From: Methanobrevibacter filiformis
Lineage (GTDB): Archaea; Methanobacteriota; Methanobacteria; Methanobacteriales; Methanobacteriaceae
Length of the DNA stretch: 37,740 nt
Direction: 5' to 3'
Assembly: GCF_001639265.1 (NCBI RefSeq)
Contig: NZ_LWMT01000274.1
Coordinates: 1 to 37,740, forward strand
A program made the position numbers and the translations under genes. The notes under the pieces were generated by a model. The model was not told the origin of the DNA, ran no database searches, and saw nothing but the letters and a program-made list of their open reading frames with translations. Position 1 is the first letter of the stretch. Each line of letters opens with the position of its first letter. This document shows positions 18,153 to 27,259 of the stretch, piece after piece.

Positions 18153-18611
18153 TTAGAATATTCCTCCAGCAAGCATTGTTAGTCTTAGGAACATAATTTC
18201 AGAATCTTCTTCAATAACTATTTCATCATCAATATTTTCTATTTTTTTATCATCAATAAACACGAAATAAATTCCATCTTTAAAAGCTAAAATAGCTGTT
18301 TCTATTGCTTCATTTTCTTTAACTTCATTTTGATTTTGTATTTTTGAAATAGCTATTTTTCCAGTTTCAGATTGTGCTGTTATTTCATTTGTAGATAAAT
18401 ATTTTAAAATATTATTTTCTAAATCTTCTGATTCTTTTTGTTTGCTTTTAAATTCTTCAACTTCTATTTTAACTATTTCTTCAATTAAATCTTCTAAAAT
18501 TAAATTATTATTATTTATTTTATTAACTAAATTTTGATTAATCTGCATATTTTTAGTAATAATTGGATGTTTTCTACCTATTTGCTTTATATTGATTTTT
18601 ATTTCTTTCAT
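18153..18611 (-). CDS. Small protein with ubiquitin-like RLTMLAGG tail, partner of the DUF5724/DUF4132 protein
   Basis: This 152-residue protein begins MKEIKINIKQIGRKHPIITKN, has a charged helical middle (LEDLIEEIVKIEVEEFKSKQKESEDLENNILKYL) and a C-terminal part with alternating strands (GIYFVFIDDKKIENIDDEIVIEEDSEIMFLRLTMLAGG) followed by IF and the stop. The end resembles the last strand and LRLRGG tail of ubiquitin-like beta-grasp proteins, with two extra residues that a peptidase would have to remove. The ATG at 18611 is preferred over 18635 because AGGAGTT lies in front of it. It starts 48 bp after the giant gene on the same strand, so the pair is an operon. I do not know a characterised homologue. 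No E1-like, E2-like or JAB-peptidase gene is seen nearby. Confidence 0.75.
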   Translation of the reverse strand: MKEIKINIKQIGRKHPIITKNMQINQNLVNKINNNNLILEDLIEEIVKIEVEEFKSKQKESEDLENNILKYLSTNEITAQSETGKIAISKIQNQNEVKENEAIETAILAFKDGIYFVFIDDKKIENIDDEIVIEEDSEIMFLRLTMLAGGIF

Positions 18612-18659
18612 TTTTCCAGAACTCCTAAAAATCATTTTTATTTTCTTATTATTTTCTTA

Positions 18660-21600
18660 TTATTGTGTTGTAATTTGTTTTAGTATTGTTGGATCTTCTA
18701 TTTTGTCATCTTCACTTAACAGTAAAATTTTTGATATGATTTCGGCGGATTTAGGGTCATTATCTGCAAATGGTAGGAATATTCTGCCTCTATGTTGTGA
18801 ATGAACTGGAAGAATTGATATGTAACCTCCAGGTTGTTTGTGAACTACACCGCTTCCAAGATGAACTGAATAGCTAGATAATTTTCCATCTATCATAACA
18901 TGATTTTTCTTATATTGTATATTTTTAAGATCTAAGAGTCTTACAGTTTCTTTAATTAATGCTAATCTCATTTCTATTGTTGAATGACTTGCTTCTGGAT
19001 CTACTTCTCCTGCATGAGCAACACTTACAATTAAATCCACATCTCGCATGACCTCAGAAAAGTCAATTGGCTTTACTTTATCAAAATCTACATTTTTATA
19101 AGTTTTGGTGTCTATAAACTCAACAGTTTCGATTGTTGGTGATTCAACATCACTTGGTGTAAACCAATCAGCTAACGCATAAATTTTAGCCATGTATTTT
19201 TGTTTTCTAAATAGTTTTTTCAGTCCTTCTTCATAGTCAATATTCCAACCTCTTGATTTAAGTAGTGACGCTGTAACTTTTGGTTGAACTTGATTACCAC
19301 TGTAACGACGAGAAATTGATTTTTCTTTTTCTTCATCTGGAGTTAAAAGATAAATTTCTCGGAAAATCTGTTTAAATGGTTGAACTAACTTATTTTCAAA
19401 TGCATATCTTTGATAATCTGATAAAACTCCTGCTTTGTAAAGGTCTAGAGTGTGTGCAATGCTTATTTCTGTTTTTTCATCAATAAGATCTATTTCATTT
19501 CCATTAATATCTATAAATTTATCTTCTTTGTATATTGCAAACTCTACATTATCATAATTGGTATCATGGGTATTATTATCTTTATTATTATCTTTATTAT
19601 TATATTTATTATTATATTTATTATTATCTTTATTATTACTATCTTTATTTTCTATTTTTAATACTAATCTTTTAACTAATTGTCCAACAACTGGATGTTT
19701 TAATAATTCATGTATCTCACTTATCTTAAAGATGTTGGCATTTATCATTGTTTCTTCAAGGTTTTCCTTTGTTCTTTTATTCTGATTTGTTAATTCTTTA
19801 GCTAAATCTTTAAGTTCAATAACTTTAGGGTCTTTTCTAAGTTTAACTGGAATATTTTTCAGTAGTTTTCCATTTTTAATGGTTTTTATACCAATTTTTC
19901 CATCTGATGATATATTGAGAGATATTTCAGTTTTATCGAAATTCAATGGTTTGGCTCGTTTTATTATGTCTTTTGAGACTTTTCCTTCCATTATCCATTT
20001 AAAACTCAAGGTGTTTGTAAATCCTGAGGTTCTTGCAAGGTTATCAATAGCTATTTCACTTGCTAACTTTTCACTTTCTTGTCTTTGAGCTCCAAATTGT
20101 TTGGATTCAAGTAAAAACTTTTGAATTAGCTTATATCTTCTTAAAATAGCTTTTTCTTTATGGTCTTTTCTATTAGGTATCTTCAGTAGTCCAAATGCTC
20201 TCACATAATCTTGGTTTCGTTTGTTTTCTATTTTTTCAATGATTTCTTTTTCAGTTAGTTTTCCTGCTATTGTGTCTGCAAATATTTGGGCTCTTCTGTG
20301 TCCTGCACTACTTGATATGTATTTTGCCCCATTATATAGGCTATTCCAATGTTCTTCTCCTAAATCATTGTAAGCATCTTTAAACCAATCAACATCAACA
20401 GCACCTACTTTGAATTCATCTATTTCAATGTTAGTATATTTTCCAACTTCACTTATTTTTCTTTCATCTAAGTAATCATTTGCATGAGCATACAACCACC
20501 ATGCTCCACTTAAGAACCCTTTCCAGTTAAGAGTATTGTCTACATATTCTAACCATTGTGGGGAATACATTCCAACTTCAACTAGTCTTTCTTCACTTAT
20601 TCCACTTTCTTCAAATTGTTTTTTAAATTCTTTTTTATCTAATTCTTTTTTGGAGTTTTCTTGTTCTTGAGGGTGCAAAGCTTTTAAAATAGCACTGAAA
20701 TTGCTCTTTTTAGTAATGTTGCTATTGTAGTAATATCCATATGAACTTCTAACAAATGTTTCTTTATCCATTCCTTGAAGTGCTTTAAAGAATCTATCAA
20801 TACCTTCTATTTTAGAGATATTTGGTATTAAATTTGAGACATTTGTAGGATTGTCTCCTCGTTTAAGCTCAATTTCAAGAACACGATCAATAACAGGAAT
20901 AGCTAATTCTTTTAAAAATGGATATTCTTTGATTATATTAAATCCATTGGGTTGGGGTTTTGAATTAATTTCCTTTAATCTGCCTGTTGCAAAGAATTGG
21001 AAGTATATGTCTTCTTTTTTAATTACTTTTTTTTCATAAGCCATTGCATAAGTTAGTATTCTTGGTAAATAATTACTCTTTTTTGATTTAGAATTATCAT
21101 AACTCCATTTTTTAATATTCCATAATCTCTTGGCTTGTTCTGGTGTTAATTGGTCCTTATAGGTTAATTTGTTTGTCCATATATTGAAAATTGTTAAATC
21201 CTGCCAATGAATATCGTCTCCGTAATCTCTTTTTATTGGTTCATTGTATTTATCTTCTGGAATTGCAGCTACCATATTTTCATAAGATGTTAAACATAAT
21301 TCTACTCTATCTTCATAAGGATATAACTCATTAAACATATTTATTAAAAATCCCATTTGTTGAGGATATTTGAAATTTTCACTAAGGAAATTAGAATTAA
21401 ATATATATGGAATATGGTCTTTACCTATCTTTTTTACCCAATCTGTATTCTCTATTCCAATATAATCATTAAATGTGCAGGTTAAAAGCTCAATATCATA
21501 TGATGTGAGACCACTTTTTTCAAACCAATTCATCCATGTCTCATGCAGTATTAAATTTTTATATTTGTCTTTATCATTGTTATATTGCATTTTAGGTAAT

Positions 21601-23876
21601 CTCAAATAATTTCCAAGAATTTGTGTACTGGTATTTCCATAATATCCTTCAATTTCATACTCTGCATCTTTATTGTCATTAATAAGATTATCTAATACTT
21701 TTAATTTCCATATTATTTCTGGATAGCTAATTGAATAGCTAAACCATTTTGATTCGTTATCTTTATTTATATCATTGTCTTTTACTAATTTAGAATGAAT
21801 ATTGCTATTTCTTGTTTTTTTATTACGGGCTTTATCCTCATTTTCCTTATTTTTCCTTATTTTAGACAATATTTTAGATTTTAAACTGATTTTACTGTTT
21901 TTATCATTTACTTTGCTATTTTTGTCATCATTTACTTTGTTGCTTTTCCAGTAAGGTTCCTGTAGTTTTGGAGGAGTTGTTGGGGTTAAATTGCCAGGGT
22001 CATAAAGTCCGAAACCATTTTCAAATGAATATTCTTCAGTTTCTGACTCTAAGGTTTTAAGTAAATTCTTTTCAGTTATAGTTATTTTTTTGGATTGTTT
22101 TAATTCTTTAAGTATATTTGAGATTTCCAACTCATATTTTTCTTTGCTTTTAAGTGAAATCAGAATATCTAATCCTGCTTTTCTTTCTTCTGCAGTTGAT
22201 TTAGCTATCAATCGTTTGGCAGAGTTAAGGAACTCCTCATCGGGTTGTGTTCTAAGTATTTCAAGACAGCCTTTTCTAAGTGTTGCAGACTTTCTTTTTA
22301 AAAGTGACTCTATATTTAAAATATCTTCTTCTTTTAAAGTTCCAACTCTTTTAATAGCTTTCATTCCAATGGTTTGAACTCTATTGCTTCTATCTGATAA
22401 TGTTTTTATAGCAAAAACTCTCTGATTATCATTTAGTGGTTTTTTTTCTTTTTTCTTTTGGTTGTTATAAGACCACAATGATTCATTTAAGTAAGATGAT
22501 GAGAAGTTACTTCTTTGATTAGCATTCATTTCACTGTAGAATTCAAGTAAGTCTTCATAATCTCCATGGATATCACTTAATCTAATGAGCGTATTCATTG
22601 CAATATCTCTATCAATTTTAATATTAAACCAATCAAATAACACTTTATTAAATTTACTTTTTTTATTAGTTCTCTCAAATAACTTTATAATAGGATTTTT
22701 TAAATTAGCTACTTCCTTTTCACTTATTTTTGGTTCTGAATTAGAGTTATAATTGTAATTAGCATAAGGTATTTTAAGGGAGTCTAATGTAAGATAATTT
22801 AAACTAAGATTATCAGAATTTAAATTATCTAATATTTTATCATTAAAATTAAGCTGTGTTTGGCTTATGAAATAAATAGCTATCATTTTTAAGTTGTCAT
22901 TATCATTTTTAAGTAATTTGTCCAGTATTTTAAAAGTATTTTCAATATCATAAACTCCACATGCCCATAGAGCCATATATATTTCATAAACATCTTTTAA
23001 ATCAGCTATTTTTTCTATTGTTTCATCTGTTCCATTAAGAATATCTTCATCATTTAGATATTTTATTCCCAGTTCAAATCCTCTTTTTATAGTATTTTTT
23101 CGAGGTTCTTCCCATCCAAGACCTGTCCAAACACCAAAGGCTCTAACCACAGAACTAAAACGAATAAGGTCATTTTTAAGAATAATTTCTATAATATATT
23201 TTAAGTTATTTGGATGGGCTTCATCTAATGTTTCTAGTATACTTTGCCTAAGACCTTCTTGTCTTTGTGCAGCTAAAAGTAAATTAGCTATTGTTTCTCT
23301 TGACTCAACTCTATCTATGAGGAGTAGTGTTTTAATTAAGCTACTATCAATCTTTCCTTCATTTGATCGTCCGTTAATTATATCTATAATTAACTTATAT
23401 AATTCTTCATTTCCATTGTTAATGTCTGCTGCAAAAAGAAAACTCAATGATCGGGTATAATAACCCATACCATAGGCATATTTAGCATACTCTTCAATGT
23501 TAAGATCATAATTTAAGCAGTAAAACACATCTTTTATCCAACTTGCCTTGGATTTTAAAGTTATTTCTCTATTGCCTGGAGCTCTAAATGAACGTCTTAA
23601 ATAACCATCTTGGTAAATGTAATCTTGTTTTAAATTCCATCCCTTACGGACAAGTTCAGCATAATTTCCAAAGAGCTTTTCTAATATTTTAAAAGATTTT
23701 TCTTCCCATTCAAAATCAATGCCCCAGTTTTCAATGAATTTATCTGTATCAAAAGAGTAATCAAACATTTGAATTAAAAATTTTCTTTTATCAGTATATT
23801 TTTCTTCAAGTTCCTTTTTTTTATCATAAGCTGTTACTTTGTATTTATATTCATTTAAAAATTTATTTATGTCCAT
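18660..23876 (-). CDS. Giant DUF5724/DUF4132-type protein
   Basis: This 1738-residue protein has no signal peptide and should be cytoplasmic. The first ~600 residues are alpha-helical repeats of HEAT type (SLLKRKSATLRKGCLEILRTQPDEEFLNSAKRLI). After ENGFGLYDPGNL (~620-632) comes a lysine/asparagine-rich linker (~645-715), then a long DUF5724/DUF4132-like part with VGMYSPQWLEYVDNTL...WWLYAHAND near 1100-1132. The C-terminal 130 residues hold AHAGEVDPEASHSTIEMR and HRGRIFLPFADNDPKSAEIISKILLL, strongly conserved in this family as I know it. An N/K/D repeat insertion lies near residues 1412-1435. E. coli MolR/YehI proteins share the DUF4132 part; their biochemistry is not known to me. GGGAGTC precedes the ATG. 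The ubiquitin-tail gene follows 48 bp downstream. Confidence 0.88.
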   Translation of the reverse strand: MDINKFLNEYKYKVTAYDKKKELEEKYTDKRKFLIQMFDYSFDTDKFIENWGIDFEWEEKSFKILEKLFGNYAELVRKGWNLKQDYIYQDGYLRRSFRAPGNREITLKSKASWIKDVFYCLNYDLNIEEYAKYAYGMGYYTRSLSFLFAADINNGNEELYKLIIDIINGRSNEGKIDSSLIKTLLLIDRVESRETIANLLLAAQRQEGLRQSILETLDEAHPNNLKYIIEIILKNDLIRFSSVVRAFGVWTGLGWEEPRKNTIKRGFELGIKYLNDEDILNGTDETIEKIADLKDVYEIYMALWACGVYDIENTFKILDKLLKNDNDNLKMIAIYFISQTQLNFNDKILDNLNSDNLSLNYLTLDSLKIPYANYNYNSNSEPKISEKEVANLKNPIIKLFERTNKKSKFNKVLFDWFNIKIDRDIAMNTLIRLSDIHGDYEDLLEFYSEMNANQRSNFSSSYLNESLWSYNNQKKKEKKPLNDNQRVFAIKTLSDRSNRVQTIGMKAIKRVGTLKEEDILNIESLLKRKSATLRKGCLEILRTQPDEEFLNSAKRLIAKSTAEERKAGLDILISLKSKEKYELEISNILKELKQSKKITITEKNLLKTLESETEEYSFENGFGLYDPGNLTPTTPPKLQEPYWKSNKVNDDKNSKVNDKNSKISLKSKILSKIRKNKENEDKARNKKTRNSNIHSKLVKDNDINKDNESKWFSYSISYPEIIWKLKVLDNLINDNKDAEYEIEGYYGNTSTQILGNYLRLPKMQYNNDKDKYKNLILHETWMNWFEKSGLTSYDIELLTCTFNDYIGIENTDWVKKIGKDHIPYIFNSNFLSENFKYPQQMGFLINMFNELYPYEDRVELCLTSYENMVAAIPEDKYNEPIKRDYGDDIHWQDLTIFNIWTNKLTYKDQLTPEQAKRLWNIKKWSYDNSKSKKSNYLPRILTYAMAYEKKVIKKEDIYFQFFATGRLKEINSKPQPNGFNIIKEYPFLKELAIPVIDRVLEIELKRGDNPTNVSNLIPNISKIEGIDRFFKALQGMDKETFVRSSYGYYYNSNITKKSNFSAILKALHPQEQENSKKELDKKEFKKQFEESGISEERLVEVGMYSPQWLEYVDNTLNWKGFLSGAWWLYAHANDYLDERKISEVGKYTNIEIDEFKVGAVDVDWFKDAYNDLGEEHWNSLYNGAKYISSSAGHRRAQIFADTIAGKLTEKEIIEKIENKRNQDYVRAFGLLKIPNRKDHKEKAILRRYKLIQKFLLESKQFGAQRQESEKLASEIAIDNLARTSGFTNTLSFKWIMEGKVSKDIIKRAKPLNFDKTEISLNISSDGKIGIKTIKNGKLLKNIPVKLRKDPKVIELKDLAKELTNQNKRTKENLEETMINANIFKISEIHELLKHPVVGQLVKRLVLKIENKDSNNKDNNKYNNKYNNKDNNKDNNTHDTNYDNVEFAIYKEDKFIDINGNEIDLIDEKTEISIAHTLDLYKAGVLSDYQRYAFENKLVQPFKQIFREIYLLTPDEEKEKSISRRYSGNQVQPKVTASLLKSRGWNIDYEEGLKKLFRKQKYMAKIYALADWFTPSDVESPTIETVEFIDTKTYKNVDFDKVKPIDFSEVMRDVDLIVSVAHAGEVDPEASHSTIEMRLALIKETVRLLDLKNIQYKKNHVMIDGKLSSYSVHLGSGVVHKQPGGYISILPVHSQHRGRIFLPFADNDPKSAEIISKILLLSEDDKIEDPTILKQITTQ
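19571..19640. repeat. 12-bp simple-sequence repeat inside the giant gene
   Basis: About five to six imperfect copies of a 12-bp unit of type TTATTATTATCT (+ strand), coding on the minus strand for repeats of N, K, Y and D (KDNNKYNN and similar). Because 12 is a multiple of three, length changes keep the frame. It marks a tolerated, probably disordered loop in the protein. Confidence 0.8.
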
Positions 23877-24628
23877 TTAATGACTCCCTAAGTTTTTAAT
23901 CTTTTTAATTTTGTGAATTAGCCTAATCAATTCAATTAATTTTAATATCCTTTAATTTCATCACTTAATTTTATTATTTAATATATAGGGTTTAATAATA
24001 TTATTTTTAATATATTATTTTTATTTTATGATGTTTATACATTGTTATTAATCTTATTTTCAAAAATAATAATTAAATAGCTATTATATTGGAATTTTGT
24101 TTTATATTTGGGAACATTATTATAATTTTAATAAACTTAAGGTTTATTTATATTGATAACTTGTTTTTATATTGATATATTGCATTTCTAGATGTATAAA
24201 TGTAATATTTTAGAAATAAGTATAGAATTATATAAATAATCGCACTGAAAACAAACTTAATAAATATATTTAAATTAATTAAGATACTGGGAATATAATG
24301 GAATAATGGATTGTAGAGTATGTTAAATTGGATGAATAACTTTTATTCAACACTTTTAATTTTACTTCACATTTCATTCAAAATTAAAATATTTTCATTA
24401 TATTTATTTTATTTTTAAATGTTTATTTAAGGTTTATATCTTAAAATAATAATTATTATTCTTTTTTTTATTATATTAAATAATTAAAAATATTTATATA
24501 TAATAAAGTACAAATAAAAAAACAATATTAGAAAAACAAAGAAATAAAAAAATAAAAAAAGAATAAAAAACATAAATAAAATAATCTAATAAATAATTTC
24601 TAAATATATAAATAAGGAGTTATTAAGT
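23877..24628. other. Long divergent intergenic region, no gene seen
   Basis: This 752-bp gap separates the giant gene (-) from the tandem paralogues (+). It is extremely AT-rich, with one ATAGCTAT palindrome near 24,077, a small perfect hairpin at 24333-24349 (TGAATAA / TTATTCA), a good TATA box at 24491-24503 and an A-rich leader from about 24,510. No ORF or RNA gene is supported. Confidence 0.5.
24491..24503 (+). promoter_or_regulatory. Candidate archaeal promoter for the tandem paralogues
   Basis: TATTTATATATAA preceded by A-rich TTAAAAA (BRE-like) is the best TATA match in this gap. It would give a leader of about 100 A-rich bases before the ATG at 24629. Confidence 0.4.
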
Positions 24629-25044
24629 ATGAAAATTAATATTGATGCAAAAATCGCAAATCAAAGACTAAAATTCGAATTTCCTAAAGATGAAGAAACA
24701 AAAAAGAAAGAATTCATAGAATGGCTACGAAATGAAGGTGTGAGTTGCCAGATTCATGAAAAAATTAATGATAATATCACTAAAAATAAGGCAAAGATTA
24801 AAATTGTTCCTAATGGTGTGATAATTTCATCCCCTCCAGCGAATGATAAAAAATACCTTGGGATAAAATTATAAGTTCCCAAATGCAGAATTATCATAAT
24901 AGCTTTAAAATAAATCTAATAAATGGTATTGAAGGTATGGAATCATCAGTGATTTATTTAACTAAATGTTATGTTGCACCTAATATTGTTAAAATGATAA
25001 ATGAATCAGCCAAAGGCATTACTGAAGAAGAAGGTTGGGATTAA
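24629..25044 (+). pseudogene. Frameshifted paralogue of the 136-residue protein at 25151
   Basis: The open frame 24629-24874 encodes 81 residues that align from the first residue with the next gene (MKINIDAKIANQRLKFEFPKDEETKKKEF against MKLNIDKKIGNQRLKVEFPKDEETKKKEY). They diverge only after SSPPANDKK. Restoring one A in the A-run at about 24,848-24,853 continues the homology in frame as IPWDKIISSQMQNYHNSFKI through IYLTKCY and MINESAKGITEEEGWD to a stop at 25044. So the gene has lost one base, or carries a sequencing error, or is read by frameshifting. A strong AGGAG ribosome binding site remains. Function unknown; see the intact copy. Confidence 0.85.
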
Positions 25045-25150
25045 TACTTGTTTAACATGGAAATATTTAATTATATAACTAAAATAGCTATTTTAAGAAA
25101 TAATTCAAAACTATTTAATGAAGATGAAATAACTAGCAGGGGCTATTAAA

Positions 25151-25561
25151 ATGAAATTAAATATTGATAAAAAAATAGGAAATCAAAGACTAAAAGTTGA
25201 GTTTCCAAAAGATGAAGAAACAAAAAAGAAAGAATACATAGAATGGATGAGAAAAGAGGGAGCAGGATGTCAGATTTATGAGAAAATTGATGATAAGGTC
25301 ACTAAAAATAAGGCAAAAATAAAAATAGTTCCAAATGGAGTAATCATATCATCACCTCCAGAAAATGATAAAAAGATACCATGGGATAAGATTGTAGGCT
25401 CAGAAAGATGGACTTATAATAGCTTAAAAATAAACCTAGTAAAAGATATTGAAGGTTTAGAATCACCAATAATTTATTTAACTAACTGTTATTCTGCAAT
25501 ATACATTGTAGATATGATAAATGAATCAGCAAAAGGTGTGGATGAAGAAGGTTGGTCTTAG
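25151..25561 (+). CDS. Small protein of unknown function, intact tandem paralogue
   Basis: This 136-residue protein has no signal peptide or membrane segment. It starts with alternating strands (KLNIDKKIGNQRLKVEF), has a charged segment (KDEETKKKEYIEWMRKEGAGC), then KIKIVPNGVIISSPPENDKKIPWDKIVGSERWTYNSLKINLV and a last helix DMINESAKGVDEEGW. The IPWDKIVG then strand then C-terminal helix order recalls bacterial PH-like domains, but this is only an impression. The gene lies 106 bp after its broken paralogue, with AGGGG as ribosome binding site. It may share the upstream promoter. I do not recognise the family. Confidence 0.75.
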   Translation: MKLNIDKKIGNQRLKVEFPKDEETKKKEYIEWMRKEGAGCQIYEKIDDKVTKNKAKIKIVPNGVIISSPPENDKKIPWDKIVGSERWTYNSLKINLVKDIEGLESPIIYLTNCYSAIYIVDMINESAKGVDEEGWS

Positions 25562-25658
25562 ATAATAGGATAATATCTATTTCAATTGGTTGGATTGGAT
25601 TTCATGGATTACTATTTTAATTTAAAAATTAGTTGATATAAGCTGATATAATGAATAT

Positions 25659-26402
25659 TTATTTGTTGTCTAAGATATCAATTATTTTATTTTGAATGTC
25701 TAAGAAATCTTCACTTTCTCTTTTTCTTGGTCTTGTTAGAGTATTGTCAAATACTTGTTTTATATGTCCAGGATTTTTACCCATTAATATAATTCTATCT
25801 GCTAAGAAAGTTGCTTCATCTACATCATGTGTTACAAATATTATTGTTCTTCCAGCTTTTTTCCAGATTCTTATAAGTTCTTCTTGGAGTTTGTGTCTAT
25901 TTTGCATGTCTAATGCAGAGAAAGGTTCGTCCATAAGGAGTGTTTTGGTTTTGTTTACTAAGGATCTTATTATTGCTACTCTTTGTTTCATTCCTCCTGA
26001 AAGTTCATGAGGATAGAGTTTTTCAGCATCTTCTAAACCAACAGCCTTTAAGTAATTTTTTGCTCTTTTTATACTTTCTTCCTTTTGACTTCCAGCAAGA
26101 TTTAAACCAAACATAACATTGTCTAGAACATTTAGCCAAGGGAATAGTGAGTATTGTTGGAATACGAACCCTCTTTCTCTGGATGGTTTTGTAATTGCTA
26201 CTCCTTCTTCTAAAATTTCTCCAGAATCATGTTCTTCAAGACCTCCAATTATACGAAGTAATGTTGTTTTACCACATCCAGATGGACCTAATATACAAAC
26301 TAATTCTCCAGTATTAATTTCCAGGTTAATGTTATCTAATGCAATAAGATCTTTTTCATGAGTCTTGAAAGTTTTATTTAAGTTTTTTATTTTAATTGAC
26401 AA
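25659..26402 (-). CDS. ABC transporter ATP-binding protein, nitrate/sulfonate/taurine type
   Basis: This 247-residue ATPase powers an importer. Walker A is LGPSGCGKTTLLRIIGG, the Q-loop is in VFQQYSLFPWLNVLDNVMFGL, the signature is LSGGMKQRVAIIRSLV, Walker B is TLLMDEPFSALD and the H-loop is VTHDVDEATFLADRI. The QQYSLFPW and N-terminal arrangement are those of the SsuB/TauB/NrtD group. The start is a TTG at 26402 with GGGAG eight bases before it; no suitable ATG is near. It lies 119 bp downstream of its permease. The substrate cannot be told from the ATPase; sulfonate, taurine, nitrate, or a thiamine-precursor-like compound are the known options. Confidence 0.92.
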   Translation of the reverse strand: MSIKIKNLNKTFKTHEKDLIALDNINLEINTGELVCILGPSGCGKTTLLRIIGGLEEHDSGEILEEGVAITKPSRERGFVFQQYSLFPWLNVLDNVMFGLNLAGSQKEESIKRAKNYLKAVGLEDAEKLYPHELSGGMKQRVAIIRSLVNKTKTLLMDEPFSALDMQNRHKLQEELIRIWKKAGRTIIFVTHDVDEATFLADRIILMGKNPGHIKQVFDNTLTRPRKRESEDFLDIQNKIIDILDNK

Positions 26403-26521
26403 ATTAATGTCTCCCTATAATAATATTGTTGATTATCAGTATACAATTGTTTAATAATCATTATTTAATTTTTATTAGCTATTTTATTCAATAGCTATTT
26501 TTCGTTTTAATTCAATTATTA

Positions 26522-27259
26522 CTACCAAAATATTCTATTTTGAGCTTTGTTGAAGATGTAATCAAATATTAATCCAATAACACCAATAGCTAACATCCCT
26601 ATAACTGTTGCTCCTGTGTCAAATAATTGTGAAGCATTTAGTATTAAATGTCCTAAACCTTTGTCTGATGCAATCATTTCTGCAGATACTGTACACATTA
26701 AAGCTATTCCGACTGCTACTTTTAAACCAGAAACAATAGTTGGAATTGATGATGGAAAAATTACTTTGGTTAATGTTTGATAGCTATTTGCACCTAATGT
26801 TTCACCAGCTTCAACTAATACTTTGTCAGTTCTTTTTACTCCATCAATTGTGTAAATGAGGATTGGAAAAACACAGCCCATAAATATTATGAATATTGCA
26901 GGTACTGTTCCAATACCAAACCAGAGAATAGAGAATGGTATCCATGCAAGTGGAGGTATTGGTCTTAAAACACCTACAACTATTTTAGTCATTTCTTCAA
27001 GTTTCTTAGACCAACCCATTAACAAACCACATGGTATAGCTACAATTGAAGCTATTATTAAACCTGAAATCACTTTAAATAATGTGTCTGTAGTATCTAG
27101 GAATAATCTACCAGTTATTACTAAATCATACCCTGATGTAATTACAGTTACAGGACTAGGTATAACATAGTCTGGAACAAGTTTTAAAACCATTGTTACA
27201 ATAGCCCATAGAACTATAATGATAATGGGTAATATAAAAGGCAATATTTTTTTATTCAA
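26522..27259 (-). CDS. ABC transporter permease, nitrate/sulfonate/taurine type
   Basis: This 245-residue protein has about six membrane segments (ILPFILPIIIIVLWAIVTMVL at the start, VISGLIIASIVAIPCGLLMG, FSILWFGIGTVPAIFIIFMGCVFPILIYTI, GLKVAVGIALMCTVSAEMIA, GATVIGMLAIGVIGLIFDYIF). The EAA loop that docks the ATPase is EAGETLGANSYQTLTKVIFPSSIPTIVSGL, typical of the SsuC/TauC/NrtB group. It starts with TTG at 27259 after GTGAG. It is the first gene of the pair. No substrate-binding protein gene is seen on either side within the window, so that subunit must be encoded elsewhere. Confidence 0.92.
   Translation of the reverse strand: MNKKILPFILPIIIIVLWAIVTMVLKLVPDYVIPSPVTVITSGYDLVITGRLFLDTTDTLFKVISGLIIASIVAIPCGLLMGWSKKLEEMTKIVVGVLRPIPPLAWIPFSILWFGIGTVPAIFIIFMGCVFPILIYTIDGVKRTDKVLVEAGETLGANSYQTLTKVIFPSSIPTIVSGLKVAVGIALMCTVSAEMIASDKGLGHLILNASQLFDTGATVIGMLAIGVIGLIFDYIFNKAQNRIFW

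Noticed and set aside
19452-19785. Two + strand frames rich in Ile/Leu opposite the giant gene
   Set aside because: They are complements of the N/K microsatellite and conserved minus-strand coding sequence.
24104-24250. Short frames in the 750-bp gap upstream of the tandem paralogues
   Set aside because: All are very short, lack ribosome binding sites and have composition like the surrounding non-coding sequence.
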